DNA from: a virus | IMG/VR virus record: IMGVR_UViG_3300010233_001188 | Coordinates: 1 to 64,000 of that record | Reading direction: 5' to 3' (one strand) | Length of the DNA: 64,000 bases | Shown here: positions 33,861 through 41,553 of the stretch, in pieces | How the letters are laid out: every line of letters begins with the position of its first letter | Position numbering within the stretch: position 1 is the stretch's first letter | Translations under genes and position numbers: made by a program | Notes under the pieces: model-generated | What the model saw: only the letters and a program-made list of their open reading frames with translations | Database searches by the model: none | Told to the model about the DNA's origin: nothing

Positions 33861-34253
33861 TTACGAATTGTTCTGGAGTACGCATATGATGCTACACCAA
33901 TCAGGCCAGATTTCGCTGACCTGAGTCGTTAGCCACGTAGTTCCGAATGGAAAACATTTCCCGTTAGTAAATTGAATGATATCTCCGCCCTTATTGCTCG
34001 GACGCAAGATGCCTTCGAATCTACCATTCGCCCAGATCCGCCTAAGGACGCCTTGTAAATTAAGTCCATCAATCATCCGCAGATCCTTGCCGCTTAATGG
34101 CTGTATCTGCATAGTGACATTAATATCAGGGGCGTAAACGGGAGAACGTTGTCCGGTAGCAGAAGTGGTGTAGCCCGTACTAACCTTGATCACCCCCTGA
34201 AAGAAGGGGTTGACCGCTGAAATAGCGCCGGACGCGATTCCGTGAAGATTAAT
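33861..34253 (-). CDS. Head-tail connector protein, probable ATT start
   Basis: The canonical frame would start at a GTG (34193), inside the conserved N-terminus. Upstream in frame the sequence reads ATT-AAT-CTT-CAC, giving INLHGIASGAISAVNPF, which matches recalled relatives that begin MNLHG. An in-frame TAG lies two codons before the ATT and there is no ATG, GTG or TTG in between. The protein of about 130 residues has LSGKDLRMIDGLNLQGVLRR and a C-terminal IWPDWCSIICVLQ. A rare ATT initiation codon is the simplest reading; a sequencing error is possible. Confidence 0.6.
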   Translation of the reverse strand: MNLHGIASGAISAVNPFFQGVIKVSTGYTTSATGQRSPVYAPDINVTMQIQPLSGKDLRMIDGLNLQGVLRRIWANGRFEGILRPSNKGGDIIQFTNGKCFPFGTTWLTTQVSEIWPDWCSIICVLQNNS

Positions 34254-34270
34254 TTTAGTCTACTCAGCTA

Positions 34271-34738
34271 TTAGGATGCGGTCTTAGGATTGCTGAAATA
34301 GGCTGTTGCAGACTGCGCAACAAACTCTGTTGCGGTATTATTGCCCATCACAATACTTGCGTTACCACCGCCGCCATCAATTGTTCCACCAATGGGCGGG
34401 TAAACGGAAAGATTGCCCGTGCCGCCAATAACAAAAACAGGGATAGGCAGGCCAACGACGGCGGCGGGCAGAATAACACCTGTTGAACCATTACCCCCCG
34501 ATACAAAATTAATCCCATAGCTCAAAGCAGCGGCAGTTGATTGATTGCCGCCAGTAGCAGTCACATTAGCAGTAGGAATAATCTGATTGCCGGTAAGATT
34601 AGCAACAATGCTCTGGCCGTTAATCCAAGCAACAGTTTGAGCGGGGCCAAGGACCAAATCCCCGAAGGAAGCAAGTACAGTAGTATTTCCAGAAATAGAC
34701 ACGGGGATAAACTCCTCTACAAAGGTAGGAACGAACAC
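34271..34738 (-). CDS. Sequon-rich small virion protein (155 aa)
   Basis: Beta-rich; segments VSISGNTTVLASFG, ANLTGNQIIPTANVTATGGN, GGNGSTGVILPAAV and TGNLSVYPPIGG. The pattern of a residue run followed by YPP-GG-TI-DG resembles small decoration or fibre proteins. At least nine N-X-S/T sites. Located in the head completion module. Confidence 0.6.
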   Translation of the reverse strand: MFVPTFVEEFIPVSISGNTTVLASFGDLVLGPAQTVAWINGQSIVANLTGNQIIPTANVTATGGNQSTAAALSYGINFVSGGNGSTGVILPAAVVGLPIPVFVIGGTGNLSVYPPIGGTIDGGGGNASIVMGNNTATEFVAQSATAYFSNPKTAS

Positions 34739-34790
34739 AAAGGCCGTACAGGCCGGTTAATGGGGTTTTGTGGGCAAACTAGCCTAAAGC

Positions 34791-34818
34791 GTATAAAAGC
34801 CGTGTACGGGCTTCCTGG
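34791..34818 (-). repeat. 28-bp dispersed repeat, copy 1
   Basis: On the minus strand CCAGGAAGCCCGTACACGGC followed by TTTTATAC; 25 of 28 bases match 57305-57332 on the plus strand. AAGCC...GGCTT can pair and is followed by TTTT, so it could be a weak terminator. A related GGCC-TGTAC-GGCC hairpin lies at about 34740-34755 in the same 86-bp gap. Confidence 0.6.
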
Positions 34819-34824
34819 GCGCTC

Positions 34825-35382
34825 TTAGGTGCCTGAGGGCTTCTTATCGGTAACTTGAAAGTGGACGTTATTCAGTAAGTCGCCAGAATCAATCAACGGC
34901 TTGGTAGATGCGCCGTAATTGGTCTTACCATCTTTCACACGCTGAGCAGCTATTCCTACCGTCTTACCAGTAACCTTGATGCCTTTAGACTTCATGCCAC
35001 GAAGCATCACAGTAATGGGACTTAATGGCGGGTCAAACGTCTCTCGAATTTCTTCTTGAATCTGATCTTTAATGATCGCGCCCATCTGACCAAGCGCCTG
35101 TTCCTGATCGCCACCATTCGACTTCAGGATCGTTAATAGCTGCTTAGGCCATTCCTTCTCGTGCTTCAGCCGGGCATTGGTCATGAAAGGACGTGGGGGG
35201 ATTTTCTTCTTAGGCGCGCCAAAATTCTGAATGGCCGCAACCATGGCAATAGATGTGCCGTCAGGATACTTATCGTTTGCTAAGAAACCAACTTCAACAA
35301 AGCCGGACTTCTTCAATCGAGATGTCATAGCCTTTATGACAGCCTCGTACTTAGTCCCGCCTGTAATCTTGGCAGAAGCCAA
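34825..35382 (-). CDS. Head-tail joining/completion protein (HK97 gp10-like)
   Basis: 185 residues. EVGFLANDKYPDGTSIAMVA followed by AIQNFGAPKKKIPPRPFM is the typical core of this tail-completion family, then a basic helical region and LIDSGDLLNNVHFQV at the C-terminus. It would cap the connector before tail joining. Confidence 0.7.
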   Translation of the reverse strand: MASAKITGGTKYEAVIKAMTSRLKKSGFVEVGFLANDKYPDGTSIAMVAAIQNFGAPKKKIPPRPFMTNARLKHEKEWPKQLLTILKSNGGDQEQALGQMGAIIKDQIQEEIRETFDPPLSPITVMLRGMKSKGIKVTGKTVGIAAQRVKDGKTNYGASTKPLIDSGDLLNNVHFQVTDKKPSGT

Positions 35383-35565
35383 TTAGTCTTCAACCTGATT
35401 GATGTAGCCGAGGCTAAGATTATTTATGCCCGATTGAGCCGTAGGCTTCCGCATGGAGCACCATATCTTAGATTCTTCTCTCTCGCGGTGCAGAACTTCA
35501 AATGGAATAAACTCAATCCCAACTGCCTTCTTTACATGATCACGCCTGATTTCGTCCATAGTCAT
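35383..35565 (-). CDS. Small protein of unknown function (60 aa)
   Basis: ATG at 35565 shares a base with the preceding stop (TAATG). Helical basic N-terminus (MDEIRRDHVKKAVG). Position in the head completion block suggests a structural or assembly role. Not recognised. Confidence 0.5.
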   Translation of the reverse strand: MTMDEIRRDHVKKAVGIEFIPFEVLHREREESKIWCSMRKPTAQSGINNLSLGYINQVED

Positions 35566-35789
35566 TACCCGCTCCCCAATCGAGGGTAATCAATCTCATC
35601 CACACTCTTAGCTAATGCAATCCTCCAAGCATCAACCCAGAACGATTTAACTTCGGCATTCGTACAAAAACTGATGTGAAGTATTTCCGTAGGTGCTAAC
35701 TGAATAGCAATCACAGTCCAAGGCAAATCCGTATCGCCGTCAAGCCAAACCTTGTCCCCTAATTGGTAGTCTGACTCGTAAGTAGGCAT
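35565..35789 (-). CDS. Small SH3-like protein (74 aa)
   Basis: YQLGDKVWLDGDTDLPWTVI followed by beta strands is like small SH3-type barrels. Preceded by AAAGGACC. First gene after the inverted-repeat region at 35815-35929. Confidence 0.5.
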   Translation of the reverse strand: MPTYESDYQLGDKVWLDGDTDLPWTVIAIQLAPTEILHISFCTNAEVKSFWVDAWRIALAKSVDEIDYPRLGSG

Positions 35790-35814
35790 CGGTCCTTTGT
35801 CTCAGAAATAAAAG

Positions 35815-35929
35815 TGGACGCGGTTCTCGACAGGGGATGAAGTATGCTCTAGGCGCTTTTTAGCTTGTGCGGGATGAAACACAAGCCGGAATGAAGAGGC
35901 CGAACATTACATCACAAGAACCGCGTCCA
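35815..35929 (-). repeat. 13-bp perfect inverted repeat enclosing a hairpin
   Basis: Arms 35815-35827 and 35917-35929 are TGGACGCGGTTCT and its exact complement, about 89 bases apart. A GCTTGTG/CACAAGC hairpin (10-base loop) lies between, at about 35863-35886. On the minus strand the outer stem is followed by CTTTTATTTC. It fills a 171-bp gap between the ADP-ribosyltransferase gene and the small SH3-like gene. Candidate structured leader, terminator or recombination site. Confidence 0.6.
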
Positions 35930-35960
35930 ATTATAACTATACACGCTTTAAAAAATGCAT

Positions 35961-36644
35961 TTATTTCTCCCACCACTTGCCCCCAATTTTAGGAGGCTTA
36001 TCGGGAGAACTTACAGTACATTCAACCACCCGAGTCTTTGGATCGAATTTAGTAACGGTAAAAACAGATTGGCGAGGAAGCAAAAATTCCGATTCCCCAC
36101 TGCCCGTCGCACACCCGTGCTGACCAGCTCTTGCATTTATCTTAAAAAACAAACCACCTTCTTTTTTTGAACCTCTAAATTTAGAAGATCCGGCTACTGA
36201 AGGATCGGTGGATGTTGCCGTAAAAGCAAGGTCAGTGAATGTTTTTTCACCTTTTGAAATCCTAGCTGCCAATTCTTTAGCATACTTATCGCTAATACCA
36301 CGATACAACGTAGTATCTGATGTCAATCGTGTCCGATATATTATAGTATCTATTTGTTTTGCAAACTCCGTCATCTCTTTGCCATAAGCAGTCACAGAAT
36401 CCTTATTACGCAAAGCGGCATTCATTGCCCCAGACGCATAAGCTTTTATGGCGTCATTCTCGGCAGGGGTTCTTTTTTTCCTGTCAACTTCGGATAGTGT
36501 TGACTTGCCATTTGCCCCAACACTGAATTTTCCACCCTCATCTCTTGGATGATCCGTCTCTGTGAATTTACCCGCATCCAAAGCAAACGCTTTCAAAGAA
36601 AAGCGATGAAAAGGCTTTAGATTCATTACACTAATACCCACCAC
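35961..36644 (-). CDS. ADP-ribosyltransferase, probably virion-associated
   Basis: 227 residues. The ART signature is complete: TTLYRGIS with the NAD-binding Arg (about 118), LAFTATSTDPSV with the STS motif (about 138) and GESEFLLPRQSVF with the E-x-E pair (about 184). The N-terminus FTETDHPRDEGGKFS is a short motif found on minor head proteins of many phages, suggesting packaging in the capsid and delivery into the host. T4 Alt is a known precedent for an injected ART. First codons are uncertain (GTG 36644 or ATG 36626). Target unknown. Confidence 0.75.
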   Translation of the reverse strand: MVGISVMNLKPFHRFSLKAFALDAGKFTETDHPRDEGGKFSVGANGKSTLSEVDRKKRTPAENDAIKAYASGAMNAALRNKDSVTAYGKEMTEFAKQIDTIIYRTRLTSDTTLYRGISDKYAKELAARISKGEKTFTDLAFTATSTDPSVAGSSKFRGSKKEGGLFFKINARAGQHGCATGSGESEFLLPRQSVFTVTKFDPKTRVVECTVSSPDKPPKIGGKWWEK

Positions 36645-36655
36645 GTCCCCAAGGA

Positions 36656-37384
36656 TTATTTCTGAGAAGGACTAATCCCATTCCCTATATTTATGTAATA
36701 ATCTGGGCCGTATTTTTCTAAAATAGTAGCTCGATATTTCGCTATTTGCGCCGGTGTCCTTTTGTACGATCCATTTGCCATTCTAGTAGCAGTACGACGT
36801 GTCATTTCTTCTAGTGACTTTTTAGTACCCGTACAGGCCGCAATAGAAGCTTCTAAACATTGTGGTGTTGGCGGCTTTCCCTTCATTCGTTCACTGGCTC
36901 TACGAGCGGCTTCTTTATGCCCAGGTGTCGATACACCTTTTTTACGCAGAGAAATTAACGCGCGGGTTTTTTCAGACCTCGTGCACCCCGTAAGTCTTTC
37001 AGAAATCTTCTGACAATGTTCTTTAGAACTTTTCGTACCAAGCCTTGACCCGACACAGATAAGACATTCGTTTAAGATACGGCTTTTTCCATATGTAGAT
37101 ACATATAAATCCAAAATTGATTGCTCATATAGATCAAGTAATTTTTTATCTATCGCACATACCAACAATGGCTCAAACTTCAAAGCCGTAATGCCATATT
37201 TTTTATATGCCCGCGACATTCTATTATTCGAATGTATTTCTCTAGCCAGGCTATACTTATGATAGCCCCATCTTTTTCTGAAATGCTTTGCCTGCCCAAT
37301 ATAAAAACAATCAGGCTTGCCGCCACGAGTAAGGGTGATTCTATAAACTCCCGCCTCACCTTTAGGCCAAACTGTATATCTCAT
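36656..37384 (-). CDS. GIY-YIG homing endonuclease with NUMOD-like repeats
   Basis: 242 residues. GVYRITLTRGG and CFYIGQAKHFRKRWGYHK form the GIY-YIG nuclease core (about 12-45) with LYEQSILDLY following. The C-terminal half has NUMOD3-like DNA-binding repeats (SKEHCQKISERLTGCTRSEK, then TPGHKEAARRASERMKGK). Flanking genes look whole, so it is a free-standing homing endonuclease in the head module, not an intron-borne one. Confidence 0.85.
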   Translation of the reverse strand: MRYTVWPKGEAGVYRITLTRGGKPDCFYIGQAKHFRKRWGYHKYSLAREIHSNNRMSRAYKKYGITALKFEPLLVCAIDKKLLDLYEQSILDLYVSTYGKSRILNECLICVGSRLGTKSSKEHCQKISERLTGCTRSEKTRALISLRKKGVSTPGHKEAARRASERMKGKPPTPQCLEASIAACTGTKKSLEEMTRRTATRMANGSYKRTPAQIAKYRATILEKYGPDYYINIGNGISPSQK

Positions 37385-37387
37385 ACT

Positions 37388-37846
37388 CTAATTATACCCG
37401 CCCCTGCCCCAGGGACTCCAAGGAGCCAAACCTAAAGAATAGGGTTTGGGGGCGTACTTCATAGTTCTATATCCAGCGGTCGCTTGCCAAAAAGCCAAGC
37501 CATATTTGGTTTGCGCGAACCAAGTGGCTGAACCTGGAGGAAGGTCAAGCTGGGTCGTAACACTAACAGAACCTTCCGTGGCGCTCGTAATAGCACCAGC
37601 AATCTGGGGACCGCCAGTTTGCACAGGTGTTCCGCATGATGGAGCATTCAATTGACAGATGTGAGCCGTAACCATATTCAACAATGCTGACTGCACTGCT
37701 GCATTACATACCGGCCCAGATCCATCATTCACGATGTAAAGCTGGGCTTCTTGAGAGTACAACTCGACTAGATTAGGATCAACCGCCCCAAACTCTGGAT
37801 AGCGTTGGCTCCAGGCATCATACGAAAATTGTACTACGACTCCCAT
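37388..37846 (-). CDS. Head-tail connector, DUF4054-like
   Basis: 152 residues. FSYDAWSQRYPEFGAVDPNL and a helical middle with LLNMVTAHICQLN are typical of DUF4054 adaptor proteins, which bind below the portal. The C-terminal TKYGLAFWQATAGYRTM fits too. The ATG directly follows the stop of the next gene upstream. Confidence 0.75.
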   Translation of the reverse strand: MGVVVQFSYDAWSQRYPEFGAVDPNLVELYSQEAQLYIVNDGSGPVCNAAVQSALLNMVTAHICQLNAPSCGTPVQTGGPQIAGAITSATEGSVSVTTQLDLPPGSATWFAQTKYGLAFWQATAGYRTMKYAPKPYSLGLAPWSPWGRGGYN

Positions 37847-38362
37847 TTAGAGAGTAACATCCTCTTGCGAGAAATCAGGCACGCTGACCTTCTCAACATT
37901 GGTGCCTTTGACACTACGCGGGAAGCGGGCATCATCAAGCGTCAACGGTTCCATGCCGGAGCGCACATTGCGGTGCTCTTTGGCAATGTCCTCAACTCGC
38001 TGCGTGTTATCATACGCAAAGATGAGCTTGTTCTTCACAAGCGGCGAATCGTGATTCTGCTCAAGCCACATATTCCAGAACCAAGCCGGAATATTTTTAG
38101 TCAGAGCATAGCCGCCGATGATGGTACACTTGGGAACCTGTCCATATGGGACAGCAACGCCGTGCACCGTATACGTCTCAGAGCGGGGATATGCCCTTGG
38201 GACAATCTTATAGCCCTCTCGCGTCGGCTCGTTCTCTTCAACCATATCAAACACACGCATCAACAAACCAGTGGGAAGCTTCGTGGCAACCGTAACGACC
38301 CCGGTGTCAGTTACAGGACCATCTTGATTCAACGCATGAGTACGTACTGCCGTTCTAGGCAT
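37847..38362 (-). CDS. Unknown head-region protein (171 aa)
   Basis: The start is placed at ATG 38362, preceded by GAGG; a longer TTG frame is less likely. VPKCTIIGGYALTKNIPAWF followed by NMWLEQNHDSPLVKN and a charged C-terminus. It lies between capsid and connector genes, where relatives carry an uncharacterised structural protein. Confidence 0.6.
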   Translation of the reverse strand: MPRTAVRTHALNQDGPVTDTGVVTVATKLPTGLLMRVFDMVEENEPTREGYKIVPRAYPRSETYTVHGVAVPYGQVPKCTIIGGYALTKNIPAWFWNMWLEQNHDSPLVKNKLIFAYDNTQRVEDIAKEHRNVRSGMEPLTLDDARFPRSVKGTNVEKVSVPDFSQEDVTL

Positions 38363-38399
38363 TGGGTAAAACCTCAATTTTAAAGTGGATTAGGATGAG

Positions 38400-38429
38400 G
38401 CGTGCATCCAAGTCACAGTGAATGCACGC
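38400..38429 (-). other. Hairpin after the major capsid gene
   Basis: Perfect 8-bp stem GCGTGCAT/ATGCACGC with a 14-base loop in the 89-bp gap between the capsid gene and 38362. No T-run follows. It could stabilise the capsid mRNA end or attenuate read-through. Confidence 0.5.
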
Positions 38430-38451
38430 TGTATTCGGAATAATAGTCTTT

Positions 38452-39540
38452 TTAAACGCCGACCATTTGCGAGATTCCTACAGGAAGTCGCATAATTGCT
38501 CCAAATGAACCCGCTGTGATCTTCTGCTTGAATGCAGACAACATGCGGATGATCGGATGCGAACGCATCTTTTCATTGAAGGCACAATAACCAACGTCCT
38601 GGCCTTCAATCTCTTCGGCAAACATCTGGACCATATTACCAGCCGCAATGCCGAAAGGCGTAGTCGCGGAAGTCTGGCTGTATTGCTGAGCAGTCTCGAT
38701 GCGAAGATTCGGGAAGTTCTTTTTGAGAAGATCATAAACATTCACATTGAAGCTGTTCGTCGCGGTCAAAGCCACATCGCTAGTGGGCGACAAAGCCAGA
38801 ACCAGCTTAGCTTCACGATCAAGCGTGCCCTGCGTCTGCGACACAAGCTGCACAAACAACGATTCGATGTCTGTGTAGATTTCGTTAGCCGTCGCTTTCA
38901 CAACACCGCCACTGATCCAAGCCGTGCCCCCATACGCCTTCGCAGCTGGCGCAAGGACAGCACTAAGGCCGGGATCATTCACAAGGCCATAGTTCTGCAG
39001 CCCAGACACGCCAAAGAAGTACGTAAGGTTCTGGGCGCGATTGAGCGAGTTAGCAGCCGATTGGTTAAGCTCGCTAACCCAATTGATGCGGGCAAGACCA
39101 ACGCGTTCCAGTTCACGTTCGCCGTATTGAACGATGGTTTGGAACAAGAAGCTCTGGCGTTGCGGCCAGTTAGTGTTAGCGCCTGAAAGAGCATTCTCGG
39201 AAAAGTCACCGTAACCGGAAACTTCGCCAGTATACTCGATAGTCGGGAACATAGCCGTTTCATCAAGCCATGTGCCTTTACGCATTTCCCCAAAAATGAC
39301 CGCAGCCTTGTTGGGGGTAAAGATATATTTGTAGACTTGCGGGTCTACAAACGTAGTGAGAAAGGACGGGATGCCGGTATTGGGATCAGTCCCCAAAGAA
39401 GGCTGGGCGTCCATTGCCATATAATTGTAACGGACTTCATCCGATACAAAGGACTTCACGCTGGGAAGAGGATAAACGCCCTTCTCAGCCAAGAACGGGA
39501 CAGTGTGCGCCCACGCTTGCTGTGCTTCTTGACGATTCAT
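38452..39540 (-). CDS. Major capsid protein, DUF2184-like
   Basis: 362 residues. YNYMAMDAQPSLGTDPNTGI, VYKYIFTPNKAAVIFGEMRK and the C-terminal HPIIRMLSAFKQKITAGSFG match DUF2184-type HK97-fold capsid proteins. Gene order protease, scaffold-like, cement, capsid supports it. Only two N-X-S/T sites. Good expression signals are expected but not evident beyond a short leader. Confidence 0.85.
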   Translation of the reverse strand: MNRQEAQQAWAHTVPFLAEKGVYPLPSVKSFVSDEVRYNYMAMDAQPSLGTDPNTGIPSFLTTFVDPQVYKYIFTPNKAAVIFGEMRKGTWLDETAMFPTIEYTGEVSGYGDFSENALSGANTNWPQRQSFLFQTIVQYGERELERVGLARINWVSELNQSAANSLNRAQNLTYFFGVSGLQNYGLVNDPGLSAVLAPAAKAYGGTAWISGGVVKATANEIYTDIESLFVQLVSQTQGTLDREAKLVLALSPTSDVALTATNSFNVNVYDLLKKNFPNLRIETAQQYSQTSATTPFGIAAGNMVQMFAEEIEGQDVGYCAFNEKMRSHPIIRMLSAFKQKITAGSFGAIMRLPVGISQMVGV

Positions 39541-39555
39541 TGTGCGTCTAACTCC

Positions 39556-40515
39556 TTAACCTTGCGTCCAAGAACTAATTTTAACTGCTTCACCCGTCAG
39601 GCCGCTGGAGCGCGCATACCACTTAGTCTCGTAATTCGACTGAGCAATAAGTGTGCTGTTCGCAACCGTTTGAGTGAGATTGACAATGTACGAGCCAGTG
39701 CCCCCCGTACCCGTGCCAAGCGCGGTAATGAAGGTATTGGTCAGCGTGCCGTTACCAGTGATGATATCCCCAATGCCAAAGCTGCCAGAAGTCAGCGTAT
39801 TGATATTGAGAATGCCCCAAGTTCCACTAACAACAGTGGATGCAGTATTCTGCTCAGGAATATTGACAGCATACGTACCAATGTTACCGACATTGCCGGT
39901 AAGCTGAGTAACAACCGTAGTGCCGGTAGCGATATTACCACCAGACAAAAGCGAGCCTACAGTCACGTTACCCGTGCCGAGCGCCGTTACCGTCAAAACA
40001 TCATCAGTGATGTATCCGGTAAAGTTGCCAGAACCAGCCGAGATATTAGCATTGGAAGCATTACCACCAGTCGTGGCCGATGCAGCAGCCGCGAAAGTGA
40101 TGTTACCATCTGCGAAGTTAGCATACGCCTTCATGCCAGTGATCGCTTGAGTAGACCCAGTATTGGTCACCCAAAGATCACCATTATCAATCAGCGTGAC
40201 AGGAAAGCCTTGGCGGATAACCTGAGACGCGTTGGAAAGGTACGCGGTGATGATGCCTTGCTGGGCGCGGATTGCGATACCAGCCGGAGCCGTACCATTA
40301 CCTAGATTAGAGGCAATAGCGGGAGCGCCGTTAGTATCATCCGGGTTATATACCCATGCGAAAGCACCGACACGCACACCCGCCGAACCGGCAACGATGC
40401 CGAACTGTCCCGCAAGTACAACCGTGTAGGGATTAGTGGAAGCAAACGAACCGGGTACGCCGGGCGCTTGGTACTCGTTGATTTGGGTTTGAAACCCACT
40501 ATCAGTAGCAGCCAT
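39556..40515 (-). CDS. Structural cement/decoration protein with two beta modules
   Basis: 319 residues. Residues 1-145 (FQTQINEYQAPGVPGSFAS, VLAGQFGIVAGSAGVRVG, TLIDNGDLWVTN) fit structural cement proteins that stabilise the capsid surface. Residues about 163-229 and 230-290 are two copies of the module also present in the sheath and neck proteins. Ten N-X-S/T sites by hand count, all after residue 70. It should face outward on the head. Confidence 0.75.
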   Translation of the reverse strand: MAATDSGFQTQINEYQAPGVPGSFASTNPYTVVLAGQFGIVAGSAGVRVGAFAWVYNPDDTNGAPAIASNLGNGTAPAGIAIRAQQGIITAYLSNASQVIRQGFPVTLIDNGDLWVTNTGSTQAITGMKAYANFADGNITFAAAASATTGGNASNANISAGSGNFTGYITDDVLTVTALGTGNVTVGSLLSGGNIATGTTVVTQLTGNVGNIGTYAVNIPEQNTASTVVSGTWGILNINTLTSGSFGIGDIITGNGTLTNTFITALGTGTGGTGSYIVNLTQTVANSTLIAQSNYETKWYARSSGLTGEAVKISSWTQG

Positions 40516-40535
40516 AGTCTATTTCTCCTCTTCCC

Positions 40536-41429
40536 TTAGCCCAACGAACCGATTTTCACGGCATCAGGGAACATTTTGGTGAATGTAGAGGCCGCTGCCG
40601 CATCTTGCGCGAAAACGGGCGTTTCCTCACGCTTCTTGCCGGGATGCGGAATAGTGCGAAGTACAGCCTTAAACGCTGAAGCCGGTACATCAGTCAGATC
40701 AACCTTCAGCGAATCCAGCGCCAACTTGTAGATAGCCTCTGCACTATCCATCGTGACATTGACTTGACCAATGTAAGGCTGAACAAAACGCTCAGCTTCA
40801 CGAACAGCCTTTTGCTGCGAAAGAACAGCTTTAGTGGCATCCTCAGCCGCACGCTTCGTAGCCGTAGCAATAGCAGCATCCATAGCCGCCTTGTTCATAG
40901 GCTCTTGACCACCAGCCTTAAGAGCCCCGGCATCAACGTCGCCGGACATCTTCTTCTTTTCCATCTCTTCTTTCTTTTCCGCCTCGTCCTCATCCTCGTC
41001 ATGCGCTTCTTTGGGCGCACACATAGAATCGTAGGTAGCCATATCTTCGGCGCTCAGCTTGCCCTCAAGCCACTTACGCGGTTCGGGCTTTTCCTTGTCG
41101 TCCTCATCTTCACCCTCCGGCTTATGCATGAGACCGGGTTCAGCTTCGTCAGCACCTTCCATCTCTTCTACGTCATCAAGATTATCGAGAAGCTGGACGA
41201 CATCGGAGATGTCAGCATCTTGCGCGAGTTTGCCTTTGCAAGCCGCTGTCAAGCCTTCCAAAATGGAAGCTTTCTTGTCTTTGAAGTTCTTCTGCGTCAC
41301 GCCTTGCAGAACAGAGTCCAGATCGATCTTCTTGGCATCTTGTGCCAACTTCGGGGCGAGCGTAATCATGATAGCGCCCTTCGCGACCGCAGCCTTGCGA
41401 CTAAGTACGCGGGATTGTGCAGTAGCCAT
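40536..41429 (-). CDS. Scaffold-like head protein, acidic coiled coil
   Basis: About 297 residues from ATG 41429, which has AAGGAGG nine bases upstream; a longer frame to 41459 has no such site. The middle (about 90-160) is highly acidic (DEDDKEKPEPRKW, EAHDEDEDEAEKKEEMEKKK), the rest helical with YIGQVNVTMDSAEAIYKLAL near the end. Such proteins between protease and capsid genes act as scaffolds. Confidence 0.65.
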   Translation of the reverse strand: MATAQSRVLSRKAAVAKGAIMITLAPKLAQDAKKIDLDSVLQGVTQKNFKDKKASILEGLTAACKGKLAQDADISDVVQLLDNLDDVEEMEGADEAEPGLMHKPEGEDEDDKEKPEPRKWLEGKLSAEDMATYDSMCAPKEAHDEDEDEAEKKEEMEKKKMSGDVDAGALKAGGQEPMNKAAMDAAIATATKRAAEDATKAVLSQQKAVREAERFVQPYIGQVNVTMDSAEAIYKLALDSLKVDLTDVPASAFKAVLRTIPHPGKKREETPVFAQDAAAASTFTKMFPDAVKIGSLG

Positions 41430-41553
41430 TTCTCGGAAACCTCCTTGAGAGTAGGGCATTGCATGAGACAGGATTAAGGCTCCTGTAACCGCCTTCTTCC
41501 GAAGCGTGGCTCACAGACCGATGCTTAGAAATTTGTGGATTTAGAAAATGCGC

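Noticed and set aside
14300-34800. Frequent ATTGCC/ATTACC words on the plus strand, considered as a DNA-level repeat family or CRISPR-like array
   Set aside because: Spacing is irregular and glycine and X codons vary, so the words are the reverse strand of G-N-X-S/T codons. No array of equal repeats and spacers exists in the window.
39337-40305. 322-codon plus-strand frame antisense to capsid and cement genes
   Set aside because: Antisense shadow; the minus frames encode recognisable structural proteins.
40764-41477. 237-codon plus-strand frame
   Set aside because: Antisense to the acidic scaffold-like gene; its Leu/Phe-rich text is the reverse of Glu/Lys codons.
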